From the NCBI GenBank assembly GCA_044337705.1, contig JBIINB010000006.1:11637-75636 (forward strand): 64,000 nucleotides of DNA, read 5' to 3'. Below are positions 43,478-52,555 of this stretch, in pieces. The notes under the pieces were generated by a model. It ran no database searches. It was not told the DNA's origin and was given only the letters and a program-made list of their open reading frames with translations. This DNA comes from JBEISR01 sp044337705 (GTDB taxonomy: Bacteria; Planctomycetota; Planctomycetia; Pirellulales; Pirellulaceae). The position numbers and the translations under genes are program-made. Position 1 is the first letter of the stretch; each line of letters starts with the position of its first letter.

Positions 43478-44575
43478 CTACTGGGGACGAACTCTCCCAG
43501 ATCCTATCGGCTCGGCCGGTCCCCCTTCAGGCGGCTCGGGAACGGGTATCAGCAGTTCAAACGCTTCGTCGAACATCTTCTCCCCATAAACAAGCTCGCC
43601 CCCCTGGTGGCCTACCACCCCAACCAGCGCCGCCAGGCCCAGCAAACCTACACGCCAGATGACTCGGGACATCCTGGCACCCTCGCGCAATCCTGCCAAC
43701 GCGAAGTAGCTGAGGACCGTGCTCAGGAAGGCGATGGAGACACCCAGCCAGCGGTGCCAGAAGAAGGTCGAGTCTTTGAATTGGTCCAAGGGGGTAAATG
43801 GCAGCTGGTATCCCTTCAGCTCGGCGAAAGACCAACCGGCTGCCGCCGCTGCGATGGCCCCCAGCGTCCCCAGCCAAAGGCAGACGGCGGCGAAGCGATC
43901 GGCAGATCGACCCAGCAGCAGCGAAGCTGGCACCGCCACGGCTCCCACCAGCAAGAGGGCGATCGGGAAATGGACCAAGGCGGGGTGAAAATAGCCATAG
44001 AAACGCCACAGCCTTTCGGGCCAGCTACCCGCAACGCCGCGAACCTTCGGCCCTTCCTCCTCGGGAACTCCTTGCGATTCTGGCCACTGAGCCCCCTGGT
44101 CGATCCACCACCGAATCGTCGCCAGCTCGGCCATCGTCAGCGGCTCCTCCGATACCGGAGGCATCACCTGACTTTCCTCCGCGTCGGGATCGGCCGTCAG
44201 GTAGTCAGTCCAAAGACTAGATGCCGCCGCATCCCTGGGCTCGATGTAGCCGAGCACGGTATCGCGGTCATCAATCCGAAAATCGGCTTTGGCATCCTCA
44301 GCTCCATGGCAGCTTTGGCATCGCTTTTGAAAAATCGGCATCACGTCGCGGCGGAACTGCACCAGAGGTCCGGTGGTCTCAGTCGCACTGGTTGGTTCGG
44401 AGGATGGGCTGGCCGATGGTTCGTCCAAGGCCTTCCCCTCGATTGCAGGAGCTGCCTGCGATTCTTCCTGAGCCGTCGCCAGGGGCATTCCCAGGGGGAG
44501 CAGGAACATGCAGGACCAGAAGGCAAACAGACGGATCTGCGAAGGGAAGTCGCATGGGGTCGGGAAGCGATTCAT
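43478..44575 (-). CDS. Cytochrome c domain plus DUF2231 membrane protein
   Basis: The protein is about 365 residues. The signal segment (FAFWSCMFLLPLGMPLATA) is followed by a planctomycete-type cytochrome c domain with the haem motif CQSCHG, a DDRDTVLGYI block and MPPVSEEPLT. A membrane domain of about five helices then carries the DUF2231 pattern (FHPALVHFPIALLLVG). It should be anchored in the cytoplasmic membrane with the haem domain outside, and act in electron transfer. The partner is unknown. The ATG at 44575 follows GGAG; a TTG two codons upstream is possible. Confidence 0.88.
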   Translation of the reverse strand: MNRFPTPCDFPSQIRLFAFWSCMFLLPLGMPLATAQEESQAAPAIEGKALDEPSASPSSEPTSATETTGPLVQFRRDVMPIFQKRCQSCHGAEDAKADFRIDDRDTVLGYIEPRDAAASSLWTDYLTADPDAEESQVMPPVSEEPLTMAELATIRWWIDQGAQWPESQGVPEEEGPKVRGVAGSWPERLWRFYGYFHPALVHFPIALLLVGAVAVPASLLLGRSADRFAAVCLWLGTLGAIAAAAAGWSFAELKGYQLPFTPLDQFKDSTFFWHRWLGVSIAFLSTVLSYFALAGLREGARMSRVIWRVGLLGLAALVGVVGHQGGELVYGEKMFDEAFELLIPVPEPPEGGPAEPIGSGRVRPQ

Positions 44576-44866
44576 CGACAATACTCCTCGTGATCAGTCG
44601 ATCGCTGGGAAGGCAGATTGGCTGCCTGGCTTCAAAAGCAGCAGCGGCAAAGGATTGCCCAGGCGACATCCGGTTGAGGGGGTAGGGTGGGAACGACGCA
44701 GGGGCTCGATCACTGCTCTGTGCATCGTGGTCGCTGCTCCTGGACAACCCTCATTGTGGTTCAATCGGGAATTGGTGACTAGATCGCCCAAGCATTCGAG
44801 TCGGTTTGCGACGATCTGTCACTTGGCTCAGGATGCCCAGCAGGCAACAGGAAAATCCGACCGATT

Positions 44867-46294
44867 TCAGGGTGTCGCCAGATGCGGACGCCCCCCCGCC
44901 AGAAAGTCGCTGAATCGATCGAGCGGACTGGTCCCAACCTGACGCGCACGCAACGCAAACAGCCGACTCCGATCGATCTGTCCATCCAGACGCAAAAGAG
45001 CCGCGATCAGGATAAGGTGGCTCCTCTGTTCCGAATCCTCTCCCTGCGACTGGAGGACTTGGCGAGCCAGTCGGTCTAGCGTCTGGTCCAAAAGCTCCCC
45101 AGATTCCTTTGGCAAATAATCCCGCAGCGATCCCCTGGGCAATTCCTCCGGTCGAATCGCAAGTCCCTGGTCCCAGGCGATGGCCAGGCGAGTGGCTGCC
45201 CAGTTGGAAGATTCACCTCGAAGTGCCCCCAGGATGGCCTGCCGAAGCCGTACCTCAGCCGGCAACTGCTGGGCGATCGGGTCCATTCCCTGACACGCAC
45301 CCCACGCCTCGTCCAGCTTCCCCTGCGCGACCAACTGGTCGAGCACTCCCACGGCCGCCTCGCGCCATGGCTTGGAGGTCGGCACGATGGTTCTTGCGAT
45401 CCCTAACGCGTTATGGGGGCCTCGCGCGCCGGCAGGTGGGTAGCTGGGTGGCACCAAGCCCTCGATCCCTTCACTGGTGCGCTCGGTTTCCAACCTATCG
45501 GGGAGCGTTCCCTCACGGCGGATTGGCGGAGGCAACTCCCCGGGCCCCTGGGTTTCCAATGGCCCCTGGGTTTCCAATGGCCCCTGGGTTTCCAATAGAC
45601 TCTGGGTTTCCAGCGTTTCGCTCGAAATCGATTCCTGCGTGGCTGGGCTTCGCTTTAGGATCTCGCGGGGGCTAGGAAGAGTAGCTGGATCGGAATGCTG
45701 TGGCTCTTCGTTCGCTAGTCCCTCTCCAACCACTTCGCTCAGGAGAGAGGAAAGAATCGGTTGGTAACTGCTGCGGGGGATCGGATCGGTGGCCGAAGGT
45801 GTGATCTCCTCACCGCAGGGACAGCCACTCGATCGAGCGATCTGCGAAAAGGTGAAGGTGCTTGGGTCGATACCGGCATACTGCCACGAGGGAACTGGGC
45901 TGGAAGGGCTGGCAGGCCCTCCCATGGTCGCCGGCGCAGCGAAGACAGGGGACGCCGCGAAGACAGGGGACGCCGCGAAGACAGGGGACGCCGCGAAGAC
46001 AGGGGTAGCAGCATTTGGGAGTTGGTTTGAGCTGTCGTTCCAGAGTGTCCTGCGACTCATCCCCCACTTCCGGCTCATCCGCGGATCTTCCCCAGAAGAC
46101 TCTTTGCACGCAACCACCGACAACCAGAGGATGCCCACCGTGGCGGCGCGAAGCCATCGGGAGGGGTTTTGCAGGAAGATGACCCGCTTCCTCCAGACAA
46201 CCGCACCGCATCCCAATCGACCCGTAGCCCGATCGTTGCGAGGGTGTCGACCGCCCGATCCAGCTGGAAAACGCATGGTGGACTTCCTGGCCAT
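44867..46294 (-). CDS. Exported protein with internal 6-residue repeats, unknown function
   Basis: The protein is about 475 residues. A basic N-terminus leads to one hydrophobic segment (WLRAATVGILWLSVVAC), possibly a lipoprotein signal because LSVVAC resembles a lipobox. A low-complexity region carries four AASPVF-type repeats and, further on, three LETQGP repeats. The C-terminal 200 residues are helical and resemble TPR-like repeats (LDQLVAQGKLDEAWGACQ, LLQTLDRLARQVLQ-type helices). No enzyme motif is seen. The start is uncertain. ATG at 46294 gives a long leader, and the frame stays open to 46738, into the ketosynthase gene on the other strand. Confidence 0.65.
   Translation of the reverse strand: MARKSTMRFPAGSGGRHPRNDRATGRLGCGAVVWRKRVIFLQNPSRWLRAATVGILWLSVVACKESSGEDPRMSRKWGMSRRTLWNDSSNQLPNAATPVFAASPVFAASPVFAASPVFAAPATMGGPASPSSPVPSWQYAGIDPSTFTFSQIARSSGCPCGEEITPSATDPIPRSSYQPILSSLLSEVVGEGLANEEPQHSDPATLPSPREILKRSPATQESISSETLETQSLLETQGPLETQGPLETQGPGELPPPIRREGTLPDRLETERTSEGIEGLVPPSYPPAGARGPHNALGIARTIVPTSKPWREAAVGVLDQLVAQGKLDEAWGACQGMDPIAQQLPAEVRLRQAILGALRGESSNWAATRLAIAWDQGLAIRPEELPRGSLRDYLPKESGELLDQTLDRLARQVLQSQGEDSEQRSHLILIAALLRLDGQIDRSRLFALRARQVGTSPLDRFSDFLAGGRPHLATP
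45543..45614. repeat. In-frame tandem array of four 18-bp units
   Basis: GGCCCCTGGGTTTCCAAT repeats at 45543, 45561 and 45579, followed by a diverged fourth unit ending at 45614. It encodes LETQGP-type repeats on the minus strand in the exported protein. The 18-bp length keeps the frame when the copy number changes. Confidence 0.9.
45941..46012. repeat. In-frame tandem array of four 18-bp units
   Basis: GAAGACAGGGGACGCCGC repeats at 45941, 45959 and 45977, with a diverged fourth unit at 45995-46012. It encodes AASPVF-type repeats on the minus strand, in the same protein as the other 18-bp array. Both arrays have the same unit length. Confidence 0.9.
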
Positions 46295-46568
46295 ATGAGC
46301 CAGCCTTATGAGCAGTTTGGAACGCCGGGGTGTGCACCGACCGCCGGTTCGTTCTCCTGTCGGTCGGAACGACACACTCCCTTGGATTGGCATCCGCCTC
46401 CGTTTTCCGACAAAAAAGAAATCTCTGGTTGGGATTTCTCTCGACGTAACGGCAAAACAGCCCGATGTCGGGCTTGTGGAACAAAAGAAAATCGCGGTAA
46501 ATGAATGGGTTGGGGGGCCCGTGCGGTCAAGGTGGCTTTTACGATTCGGCAAAGGATGAGCGATCGGC

Positions 46569-47882
46569 ATGTCGCAGCGCGTAGTTGTCACTGGCGTCGG
46601 GGTCGTCAGCCCGATCGGATGCAATCCCGATTCGTTTTGGGCTGCACTGTGTGCAAACCGCAGTGGGATCGGCCCTTTGGGCTCGATTCCCAAAGGGATC
46701 CTGCAGGTCCAGTGCGGCGCCGAAGCGAGGGAGTTCACCGGACAGATCGATCAGTTCGGGCCGATGGAAAAAGGGCTGGAGCGACAGATTCGCAAGGGCC
46801 AGAAGGTCATGTGTCGGGAGATTGAAATGGGGGTGGCCGCCTGCCAATGGGCCCTCCATGACTGTGGGCTGGATGCCAGCAAGCGCGATCCTCAGCGCAC
46901 CGGAATTGTTTACGGATCCGACTATATCCTGACGCGTCCGGAGGAATTCTCCGACGGGATCGCCGCTTGCCACGACGAGCAGGGGCAATTTCATATCGAA
47001 CAGTGGCCTTCCCATGGCCTCCCGAAGCTCAATCCCTTGTGGCTGCTGAAGTACCTGCCGAACATGCCGGCCAGTCACGTAGCCATTTACAACGATCTTC
47101 GGGGACCTAGCAATTCGTTGACGGTGCGGGAGGCGAGCAATGATCTGGCGATTGCCGAAGCGGCAGCGGTCATCCGGCGTGGTGCAGCCGACTGCATGCT
47201 GGCCGGTTCGACAGGAAGCCTGGTCCATCCCGTCCGCTCCCTCCATGTCGAAGGACAAGTACGCCTAGCAGGCGATCGGCCCGACCCGACCAAAATGTCC
47301 CGCCCCTTTCAGATCGATCGCGATGGGATCGTTCTGGGAGAAGGTGCTGCAGCCTTTGTGCTGGAGTCGCTGGAGCATGCCAAAAGGCGAGGTGCTCCCA
47401 TCTATGCGGAGCTTGTCGCCACCGCCGCTCACCAAGTTGGACCACGCCCCAACCGCGACCAGTTCCGGGAGGCCACTCGCCTGACGATTCAGAACCTTCT
47501 GCGGCCGCTCAACCACCAGCTTCCCGATGGCTGGCACCTGCACGCCTGCGGTCGCAGCGACCCCCAAACCGATCTTTCCGAATCGCTGGGAATGGCCGAT
47601 GCTCTTGGCGACCGGCTGCGGCATAGCCCTGTCTTTTGCGGCAAAGGACTCTTCGGAAACCTCGGCGGTGGGTCGGGGGCCGTTGAAGTGGCAGCCTCGC
47701 TCATGGCCCTGCGAAATCAACAGTTCTTCCCCACACCCAATCGCGACCAACCCGACCCCCAAATCCCGCTTCGCCTCGCCGATGGTTCTCAATCCGATCA
47801 GGCCACCGCAGGCTTCCTCCACTGGAGTTTCTCCATGCAGGGACAGTGCAGCGGCGTTGCCTTCCGGCGCTACACCGAATAA
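46569..47882 (+). CDS. FabF-like ketosynthase homologue lacking the catalytic cysteine
   Basis: The 437-residue thiolase-fold protein aligns through its length with FabF encoded at 50908. The start VVVTGVGVVSPIG and the body SRPFQIDRDGIVLGEGAAAFVLESLEHA match. At the active site, FabF TACAS aligns with VREAS here, so the catalytic Cys is Glu188. The first histidine is kept (H325 in HACGRSD), the second is Asn364 (KGLFGNLGGGSG), and the GFGG gating loop is FSMQG. It should not condense acyl chains in the usual way. A chain-length-factor-like or decarboxylase-like role is possible. The ATG is at 46569. It precedes rpmF by 207 bp. Confidence 0.88.
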   Translation: MSQRVVVTGVGVVSPIGCNPDSFWAALCANRSGIGPLGSIPKGILQVQCGAEAREFTGQIDQFGPMEKGLERQIRKGQKVMCREIEMGVAACQWALHDCGLDASKRDPQRTGIVYGSDYILTRPEEFSDGIAACHDEQGQFHIEQWPSHGLPKLNPLWLLKYLPNMPASHVAIYNDLRGPSNSLTVREASNDLAIAEAAAVIRRGAADCMLAGSTGSLVHPVRSLHVEGQVRLAGDRPDPTKMSRPFQIDRDGIVLGEGAAAFVLESLEHAKRRGAPIYAELVATAAHQVGPRPNRDQFREATRLTIQNLLRPLNHQLPDGWHLHACGRSDPQTDLSESLGMADALGDRLRHSPVFCGKGLFGNLGGGSGAVEVAASLMALRNQQFFPTPNRDQPDPQIPLRLADGSQSDQATAGFLHWSFSMQGQCSGVAFRRYTE

Positions 47883-47935
47883 AACCCCCACAAGAAGGGT
47901 GGTACTCCAGCGACTGGGTGTGGTCGTTTTATGGG

Positions 47936-47962
47936 TTGACGGAATTCGGCTGGGAATTTAAT
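47936..47962 (+). promoter_or_regulatory. Possible promoter upstream of rpmF
   Basis: TTGACG (47936-47941) and TTTAAT (47957-47962) are 15 bases apart, shorter than the ideal 17. They lie about 130 bp before rpmF, in the gap after the ketosynthase-like gene. If real, they would drive rpmF and the fab genes. Confidence 0.25.
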
Positions 47963-48089
47963 CTTCCAAACCATAGAAATAGGTGCTCGGTAGCCGATTC
48001 CAGGTAGTCTCCTGGGATTGGACTTCCCAGTTTTACTTCACGACCAGACTGGCATTGACGTCCGCAAGGGGCGTCCGAGGCGAATTACC

Positions 48090-48272
48090 ATGGCGGTTCC
48101 CAAGCGGCGTCACTCCAATTCCCGAAGCAACAAGCGACGGTCGCACCATCACAAGCGACCCAAGCAGTTGACCGCTTGCACCAAGTGCAGCTACGTCGTT
48201 CCGACTCATACGATTTGCCCCAAGTGCGGTACCTACATGAATCGCACGGTGGTGGAGATGAGCGCCGAGTAG
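48090..48272 (+). CDS. rpmF: 50S ribosomal protein L32
   Basis: The 60-residue basic protein opens with MAVPKRRHSNSRSNKRRSHH and carries a zinc-ribbon pair, ACTKCSYVVPTHTICPKCG. Both cysteine pairs are intact, so this is a zinc-binding form of L32. The ATG at 48090 gives the standard start. rpmF sits in front of fatty-acid synthesis genes in many bacteria, and here it precedes fabD by about 310 bp. Confidence 0.97.
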   Translation: MAVPKRRHSNSRSNKRRSHHHKRPKQLTACTKCSYVVPTHTICPKCGTYMNRTVVEMSAE

Positions 48273-48580
48273 TTGGTTGGGGCAGTTGAGGGAAGATCCC
48301 CCATTCTGTCTTGGCTCGATGCGCGTGTTGGTTTACGTACTCCGCGGATCGTTGCGCTTCGTTCCGCCTCTTCGACAGCGATGTCGGTCTTCCAGTCTGC
48401 GGTGAATTCCTCTGCCGACACGTGCGAAGATGGTCGGTTCCCTCAGACAGCCGTTCCTTTCCCACCGACATGGCATCCTTCTGGATGTATGGATCGCTGG
48501 ACTTTGGAAAGGGGCAACCGAATCGATCGGACCCGTGTGTCGCTGAGGACCTATCCGAGTTCTATGGGAAGCGAAATGGA
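48273..48580. other. Gap between rpmF and fabD
   Basis: About 308 bp separate the two genes. The fabD frame is open through much of it, but no start there fits the family. plsX and fabH, which commonly fill this position, are absent. Confidence 0.4.
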
Positions 48581-49504
48581 ATGACAGGTCATGTGCTTCT
48601 TTTTCCCGGTCAGGGAGCCCAGATGATTGGGATGGGCTCTGGGATCGTTTCCAGGTCAGCGCGTGCCGCCGAGCTGTTTGCCGACGCCGAGAGGATTCTT
48701 GGTTACGACCTTCTGAAGCTTTGCGTGGATGGACCCGAAACCCAGCTTCACGCAACTCAGTACAGCCAGCCAGCTCTGTTTGTTCATTCCATTGCGTGCC
48801 TGGAAGCCAAGCGTCAGGAATCGCCAGAGTGGGACTCCCAATTGGTCGCCGTTGCGGGCCTGAGCCTGGGTGAGTATTCGGCTTTGGTCGCTGCGGGTGC
48901 CGTCGATTTTGAGGATGCATTGCGCTTGGTCGACGCTCGAGGTAAAGCGATGCAGCAGGCTGCCGACCAGGTGGCCAGTGGCATGGCGAGTGTTCTTGGA
49001 TTGGATGCCGCTCAGGTGGCAAGCCTCTGCCAGACCGCTCGCCTGCCCGGGCAACTGCTTCAGCCCGCCAACTGGCTTTGTCCTGGAAATACCGCAATTT
49101 CCGGCCATCTGGAGTCGCTGCTGGCCAGTGAGTCGCTGGCGCAGCAGATGGGAGCGATCAAATGGATACGGCTGCAGGTGGCAGGTGCCTTCCACACCGC
49201 GCTGATGGAGTCAGCGGTTGAGCAATTGCAGTCAGCCCTTCGCCAGACCCCCTTCAAGCACTCCCGCGTTCCCGTCGTTTCCAATGTCGATGGCAGGTCG
49301 CACCAGAGTCCCGAGGAGTTTCGGGAATTGCTCGCCAGACAGGTCGCCTCCCCGGTGCTTTGGGAATCCTCGCTGCGGCATCTGCTTAGCCTGTCGCCCG
49401 ACTGCTTCTATGAGGTAGGGGTCGGACGTGTCCTGGCAGGAACTTTGAAAAGAATCGAGCGCAAGGTGGTTTGCCATAGTCTGGGGGATGAACCATCGAC
49501 TTAA
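48581..49504 (+). CDS. fabD: Malonyl-CoA-ACP transacylase
   Basis: The 307-residue enzyme loads malonyl groups onto acyl carrier protein. VLLFPGQGAQMIGMG is the N-terminal motif. The nucleophile is S95 in GLSLGEYSALVAAGA, and the partner histidine is in GAFHTALM. NVDGR and YEVGVGRVLAG are also present. The ATG at 48581 gives the normal start; the frame is open upstream to 48311, but that extension has no family support. Confidence 0.96.
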   Translation: MTGHVLLFPGQGAQMIGMGSGIVSRSARAAELFADAERILGYDLLKLCVDGPETQLHATQYSQPALFVHSIACLEAKRQESPEWDSQLVAVAGLSLGEYSALVAAGAVDFEDALRLVDARGKAMQQAADQVASGMASVLGLDAAQVASLCQTARLPGQLLQPANWLCPGNTAISGHLESLLASESLAQQMGAIKWIRLQVAGAFHTALMESAVEQLQSALRQTPFKHSRVPVVSNVDGRSHQSPEEFRELLARQVASPVLWESSLRHLLSLSPDCFYEVGVGRVLAGTLKRIERKVVCHSLGDEPST

Positions 49505-49597
49505 GCTTCCCAAAGGTCGGTCCGATGGGACATCATGGGCAGATACCAATCACGGGATCCGACGACTTCCATTTGACATTTAGGATGGTAAACAACA

Positions 49598-50386
49598 ATG
49601 AGCGACACCAAGGGACTGGTCCCCAAGGAATTGGGATTGAGCGCCGAGCTAGGTGGACAGATCGCGATGGTCACCGGCGCCTCGCAAGGGTTAGGCAAGG
49701 CGATCGCGCTGCGATTGGGGCAGTGTGGTGCAAAGGTTTTCTGCATCGCCCGCAATGCATCGAAACTCGCCGAGACGGTTCAGGCGATTCAGGCTTTTCC
49801 GGGTGGTCAGGCAGAGGCGGTTGCCTGTGACGTGACAGATCGGGAAGCGGTTGCCAGCCTCTTCCAGCAATGGGAGGATCGAGGCGAGCGGCTGGATATC
49901 CTCGTCAACAATGCGGGGATCACCCGCGACACCCTACTGCCGGTCATGACCGACGACCAGTGGGACCAGGTGCTGGCATCCAATCTGACCAGCTGCTTTC
50001 TCTTCAGCCGTGCCGCTGCCCGCCTGATGATGCGACAGCGTTACGGAAGAATCATCAATATCTCCAGCGTTTCCGGACTGATCGGCAACCCAGGTCAAAC
50101 CAACTACTCGGCCACCAAGGCCGGCATGATCGGCCTGACTCGCTCTCTGAGCAAGGAGCTGGCCAAGCGGAAGGTCACCGTCAATGCGGTCGCTCCCGGG
50201 TTCATCGCCAGTGAAATGACCGAGACGCTGGGAGAGGAAATCCTTGCGAAAGTCAAGGAACGGATCCCGGCGGCGCGGATCGGCACTGCGGACGATGTCG
50301 CCGCCTGCGTTCTTTTCCTTGCATCCCCGGCCGCCAGCTATGTCACCGGTCAGGTACTCACCGTCGATGGCGGCATGACCGGCTGA
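49598..50386 (+). CDS. fabG: 3-oxoacyl-ACP reductase
   Basis: The 262-residue short-chain dehydrogenase reduces 3-oxoacyl-ACP with NADPH. The glycine motif is TGASQGLGKAIA. The NNAGITRDTLL block is present, and the catalytic set is Ser in NISSVSG and Tyr/Lys in NYSATKAG. The PGFIASEMTE and VTGQVLTVDGGMTG ends are typical of FabG. An N-terminal extension of about 20 residues precedes the Rossmann strand. Confidence 0.96.
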   Translation: MSDTKGLVPKELGLSAELGGQIAMVTGASQGLGKAIALRLGQCGAKVFCIARNASKLAETVQAIQAFPGGQAEAVACDVTDREAVASLFQQWEDRGERLDILVNNAGITRDTLLPVMTDDQWDQVLASNLTSCFLFSRAAARLMMRQRYGRIINISSVSGLIGNPGQTNYSATKAGMIGLTRSLSKELAKRKVTVNAVAPGFIASEMTETLGEEILAKVKERIPAARIGTADDVAACVLFLASPAASYVTGQVLTVDGGMTG

Positions 50387-50648
50387 TGGCCTCTGGCCAC
50401 CTCCGAAACTTAGGAACCGGAAAGATTTTCCCAGGTTGACTGGCCGAAAGCACCCTATCCGCCTTCATGCCTTGACCTGGTTTGCTAAAATCCTCTATCT
50501 TTGCGACCGCAGCGGATCGGGGAAATGGTAGGGCGAAGGATCTCTTTCGACTCCTTTTGCCTCGGACCCTGCGGAAGCAGGAGCGATTCCTGCGAATTGG
50601 AATAAGCATTCACCCACGAGTTGTCTTTTTGCGGAGGGAGTTCCTTTT

Positions 50649-50885
50649 ATGGCGACCATTGAGGAACGCGTCATCAAGATTGTTTCTGAACAGTTGGGCG
50701 TCGAGACAGATAAGATCAAGCCAGAGACCCATTTCGTCAACGATCTGGGCGCTGACTCTCTCGACACCGTCGAACTGGTGATGGAACTGGAGAGCGAATT
50801 CGACATCAGTATCCCGGAAGAAGCGGCGGAGAAAATCCAACGCGTCGGCGAAGCTGTCGACTACATCGAAAAGCATCAGAACTGA
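50649..50885 (+). CDS. acpP: Acyl carrier protein
   Basis: The 78-residue acidic four-helix protein carries the growing acyl chain on phosphopantetheine attached to S37 in the GADSLDTVE motif. Sequence features such as FVNDLGADSLDTVELVMELE are textbook ACP. A 262-bp gap before it suggests its own promoter. fabF starts 22 bp after its stop. Confidence 0.98.
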   Translation: MATIEERVIKIVSEQLGVETDKIKPETHFVNDLGADSLDTVELVMELESEFDISIPEEAAEKIQRVGEAVDYIEKHQN

Positions 50886-50907
50886 CGCGATCGGTGTTGG
50901 GGACTGA

Positions 50908-52158
50908 GTGGACCAAATGAAGCGTCGAGTTGTGATCACCGGACTTGGGGTTGTCACACCCTTGGGGTGCGATGTCCCAATGCTCTGGAATAAGATTCTG
51001 GCTGGTGACAGCGGCATTCATCCGCTGACCATTCGGCCCACAGAAAACCACAAGGTTCGATTCGGCGGAGACATTCCCGATTTCGACCCGAGCGGCATCG
51101 TTGACGCCAAAGAAGTGAAACGGCTCGATCGTTTCACTCTCTTTGCCATGGTTGCCGCTCATCATGCCATCCGCGACTCCGGGATTTCATTCGATCGCGA
51201 AGACCCTTACCGGTGCGGTGTCATCATCGGTTCGGGGATCGGTGGTCTGAATGAAATCGAAGACCAGATGGAACGACTTTTTGCCAAGGGGCCGGATCGA
51301 GTCAGTCCGTTCACCATCCCCAAGATGATGCTCAATGCGGCCGGTGGCAACGTCGCGATCAGCTATGGCTTGCGAGGACCGAATTTCGCCGTAGCCACCG
51401 CCTGCGCCAGCGCCACCAACGCGATGGGAGACGCACTGAAGTATCTTCAGACCGGTGATGCCGACGTGATTGTCACCGGGGGTAGCGAAGCAGCCATCAC
51501 GGCGATGGGACTGGCTGGCTTTGCCAACATGAAAGCGCTTTCGACAAGAAGCGATTCACCTCGAGAGGCAAGTCGCCCCTTTGATCTGCAAAGGGATGGC
51601 TTCGTCCTAGCGGAGGGTGCCGGCATTCTGGTCTTTGAAGATCTGGAGCATGCGCGGCAACGAGGCGCCAGAATCTATGCCGAAGTGATAGGGTTTGGCG
51701 CTAGCTGCGATGCAGGGCACATCACGCAACCGGATCCCTTGGGGACTGGGGCCGCGCGTGCCATGAGCAACGCGCTGCGGAGCGCCGGGATCGACGCCTC
51801 CCAGGTCGACTACATCAACGCTCACGGCACCAGCACGCCGCTGGGGGACAAAGCGGAGACGCAGGCGATCAAAGCAGTCTACGGGGAATCGGCCAGCAAA
51901 GTTTCCATCTCCAGCACCAAAGGTCACCTTGGGCACTCTCTGGGTGCCAGCGGTGGCATCGAAATGGTGCTCGCCGTGAAAAGTGTTTTCCACAATCTGG
52001 TCCCACCCACCATCAATCTGACCGACCCGGATCCCGAGTGCGATTTGGACTACACACCGCTGACTCCCAAAGAACGCGTGGTGCATATCGCCATGAACAA
52101 CAGCTTTGGATTCGGCGGGCACAACGCCAGTATTCTCTGCAGCAAGTTCACCGGTTAA
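50908..52158 (+). CDS. fabF: 3-oxoacyl-ACP synthase II
   Basis: The 416-residue condensing enzyme extends acyl-ACP with malonyl-ACP. The active site is intact: C166 in ATACASATNAMG, H306 in NAHGTSTPLGD, K338 and H343 in SSTKGHLGHSLGASGG, and the GFGGHN gating loop at the end. A GTG at 50908 has GGGGA close upstream, while an ATG at 50917 gives the more usual MKRRVVITG start. Both are possible. It closes the fab cluster. Confidence 0.97.
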   Translation: MDQMKRRVVITGLGVVTPLGCDVPMLWNKILAGDSGIHPLTIRPTENHKVRFGGDIPDFDPSGIVDAKEVKRLDRFTLFAMVAAHHAIRDSGISFDREDPYRCGVIIGSGIGGLNEIEDQMERLFAKGPDRVSPFTIPKMMLNAAGGNVAISYGLRGPNFAVATACASATNAMGDALKYLQTGDADVIVTGGSEAAITAMGLAGFANMKALSTRSDSPREASRPFDLQRDGFVLAEGAGILVFEDLEHARQRGARIYAEVIGFGASCDAGHITQPDPLGTGAARAMSNALRSAGIDASQVDYINAHGTSTPLGDKAETQAIKAVYGESASKVSISSTKGHLGHSLGASGGIEMVLAVKSVFHNLVPPTINLTDPDPECDLDYTPLTPKERVVHIAMNNSFGFGGHNASILCSKFTG

Positions 52159-52555
52159 GCGACCAAGTCTTCACCTCGCGCCAGTAGCCGCCCGGTGGCC
52201 TGTCAATCAAGCCACATAGGGTGTGTGAGCCGGTCGTTGGATAAGTGCCTCTGGCGCCAGGTGATGGAAGCATGGCCGGGGCCACCCGACCGCGAAGACC
52301 CCGGAAGCCATCGCGGATTGGCGATTCGTTTCTTCGAGCACGAGAGCCGCTTCGTGGAGTCGCCTTTCCGCACTCGCATCCATCGGTCTTGCTCGTAGTG
52401 CTCGTGCTCGACCGACTGATGCTGATTCGAAGCCCGCTTCGCGAAGCACCAGCGCGAAATAGAGCGAGGGCAACTCTGTGCACCCAAGTGGCTGGTCGGC
52501 GGCGTGAGGCATCGTGACTTTTTTGGCGGCCACTAGGTGGTGGTCGCCGATCGAT
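52159..52555. other. Gene-free region between convergent fabF and transporter genes
   Basis: About 400 bp have no convincing gene. A hairpin with arms GGCGGCCAC (52524 region) and GTGGTCGCC, one G-U mismatch, lies close to the transporter stop. T-rich stretches lie on both sides, so it may terminate transcription from one or both directions. Confidence 0.4.

Noticed and set aside
43607..44593. Open frame of 328 codons opposite the cytochrome/DUF2231 gene
   Set aside because: The minus-strand frame has a haem motif, signal and membrane helices. The opposite frame has none of these.
46295..46738. Longer start for the repeat-containing exported protein
   Set aside because: It would overlap the ketosynthase-like gene on the other strand and places the membrane segment far from the N-terminus.
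48311..48580. N-terminal extension of fabD
   Set aside because: The open stretch does not match the family, and the normal FabD start is at 48581.
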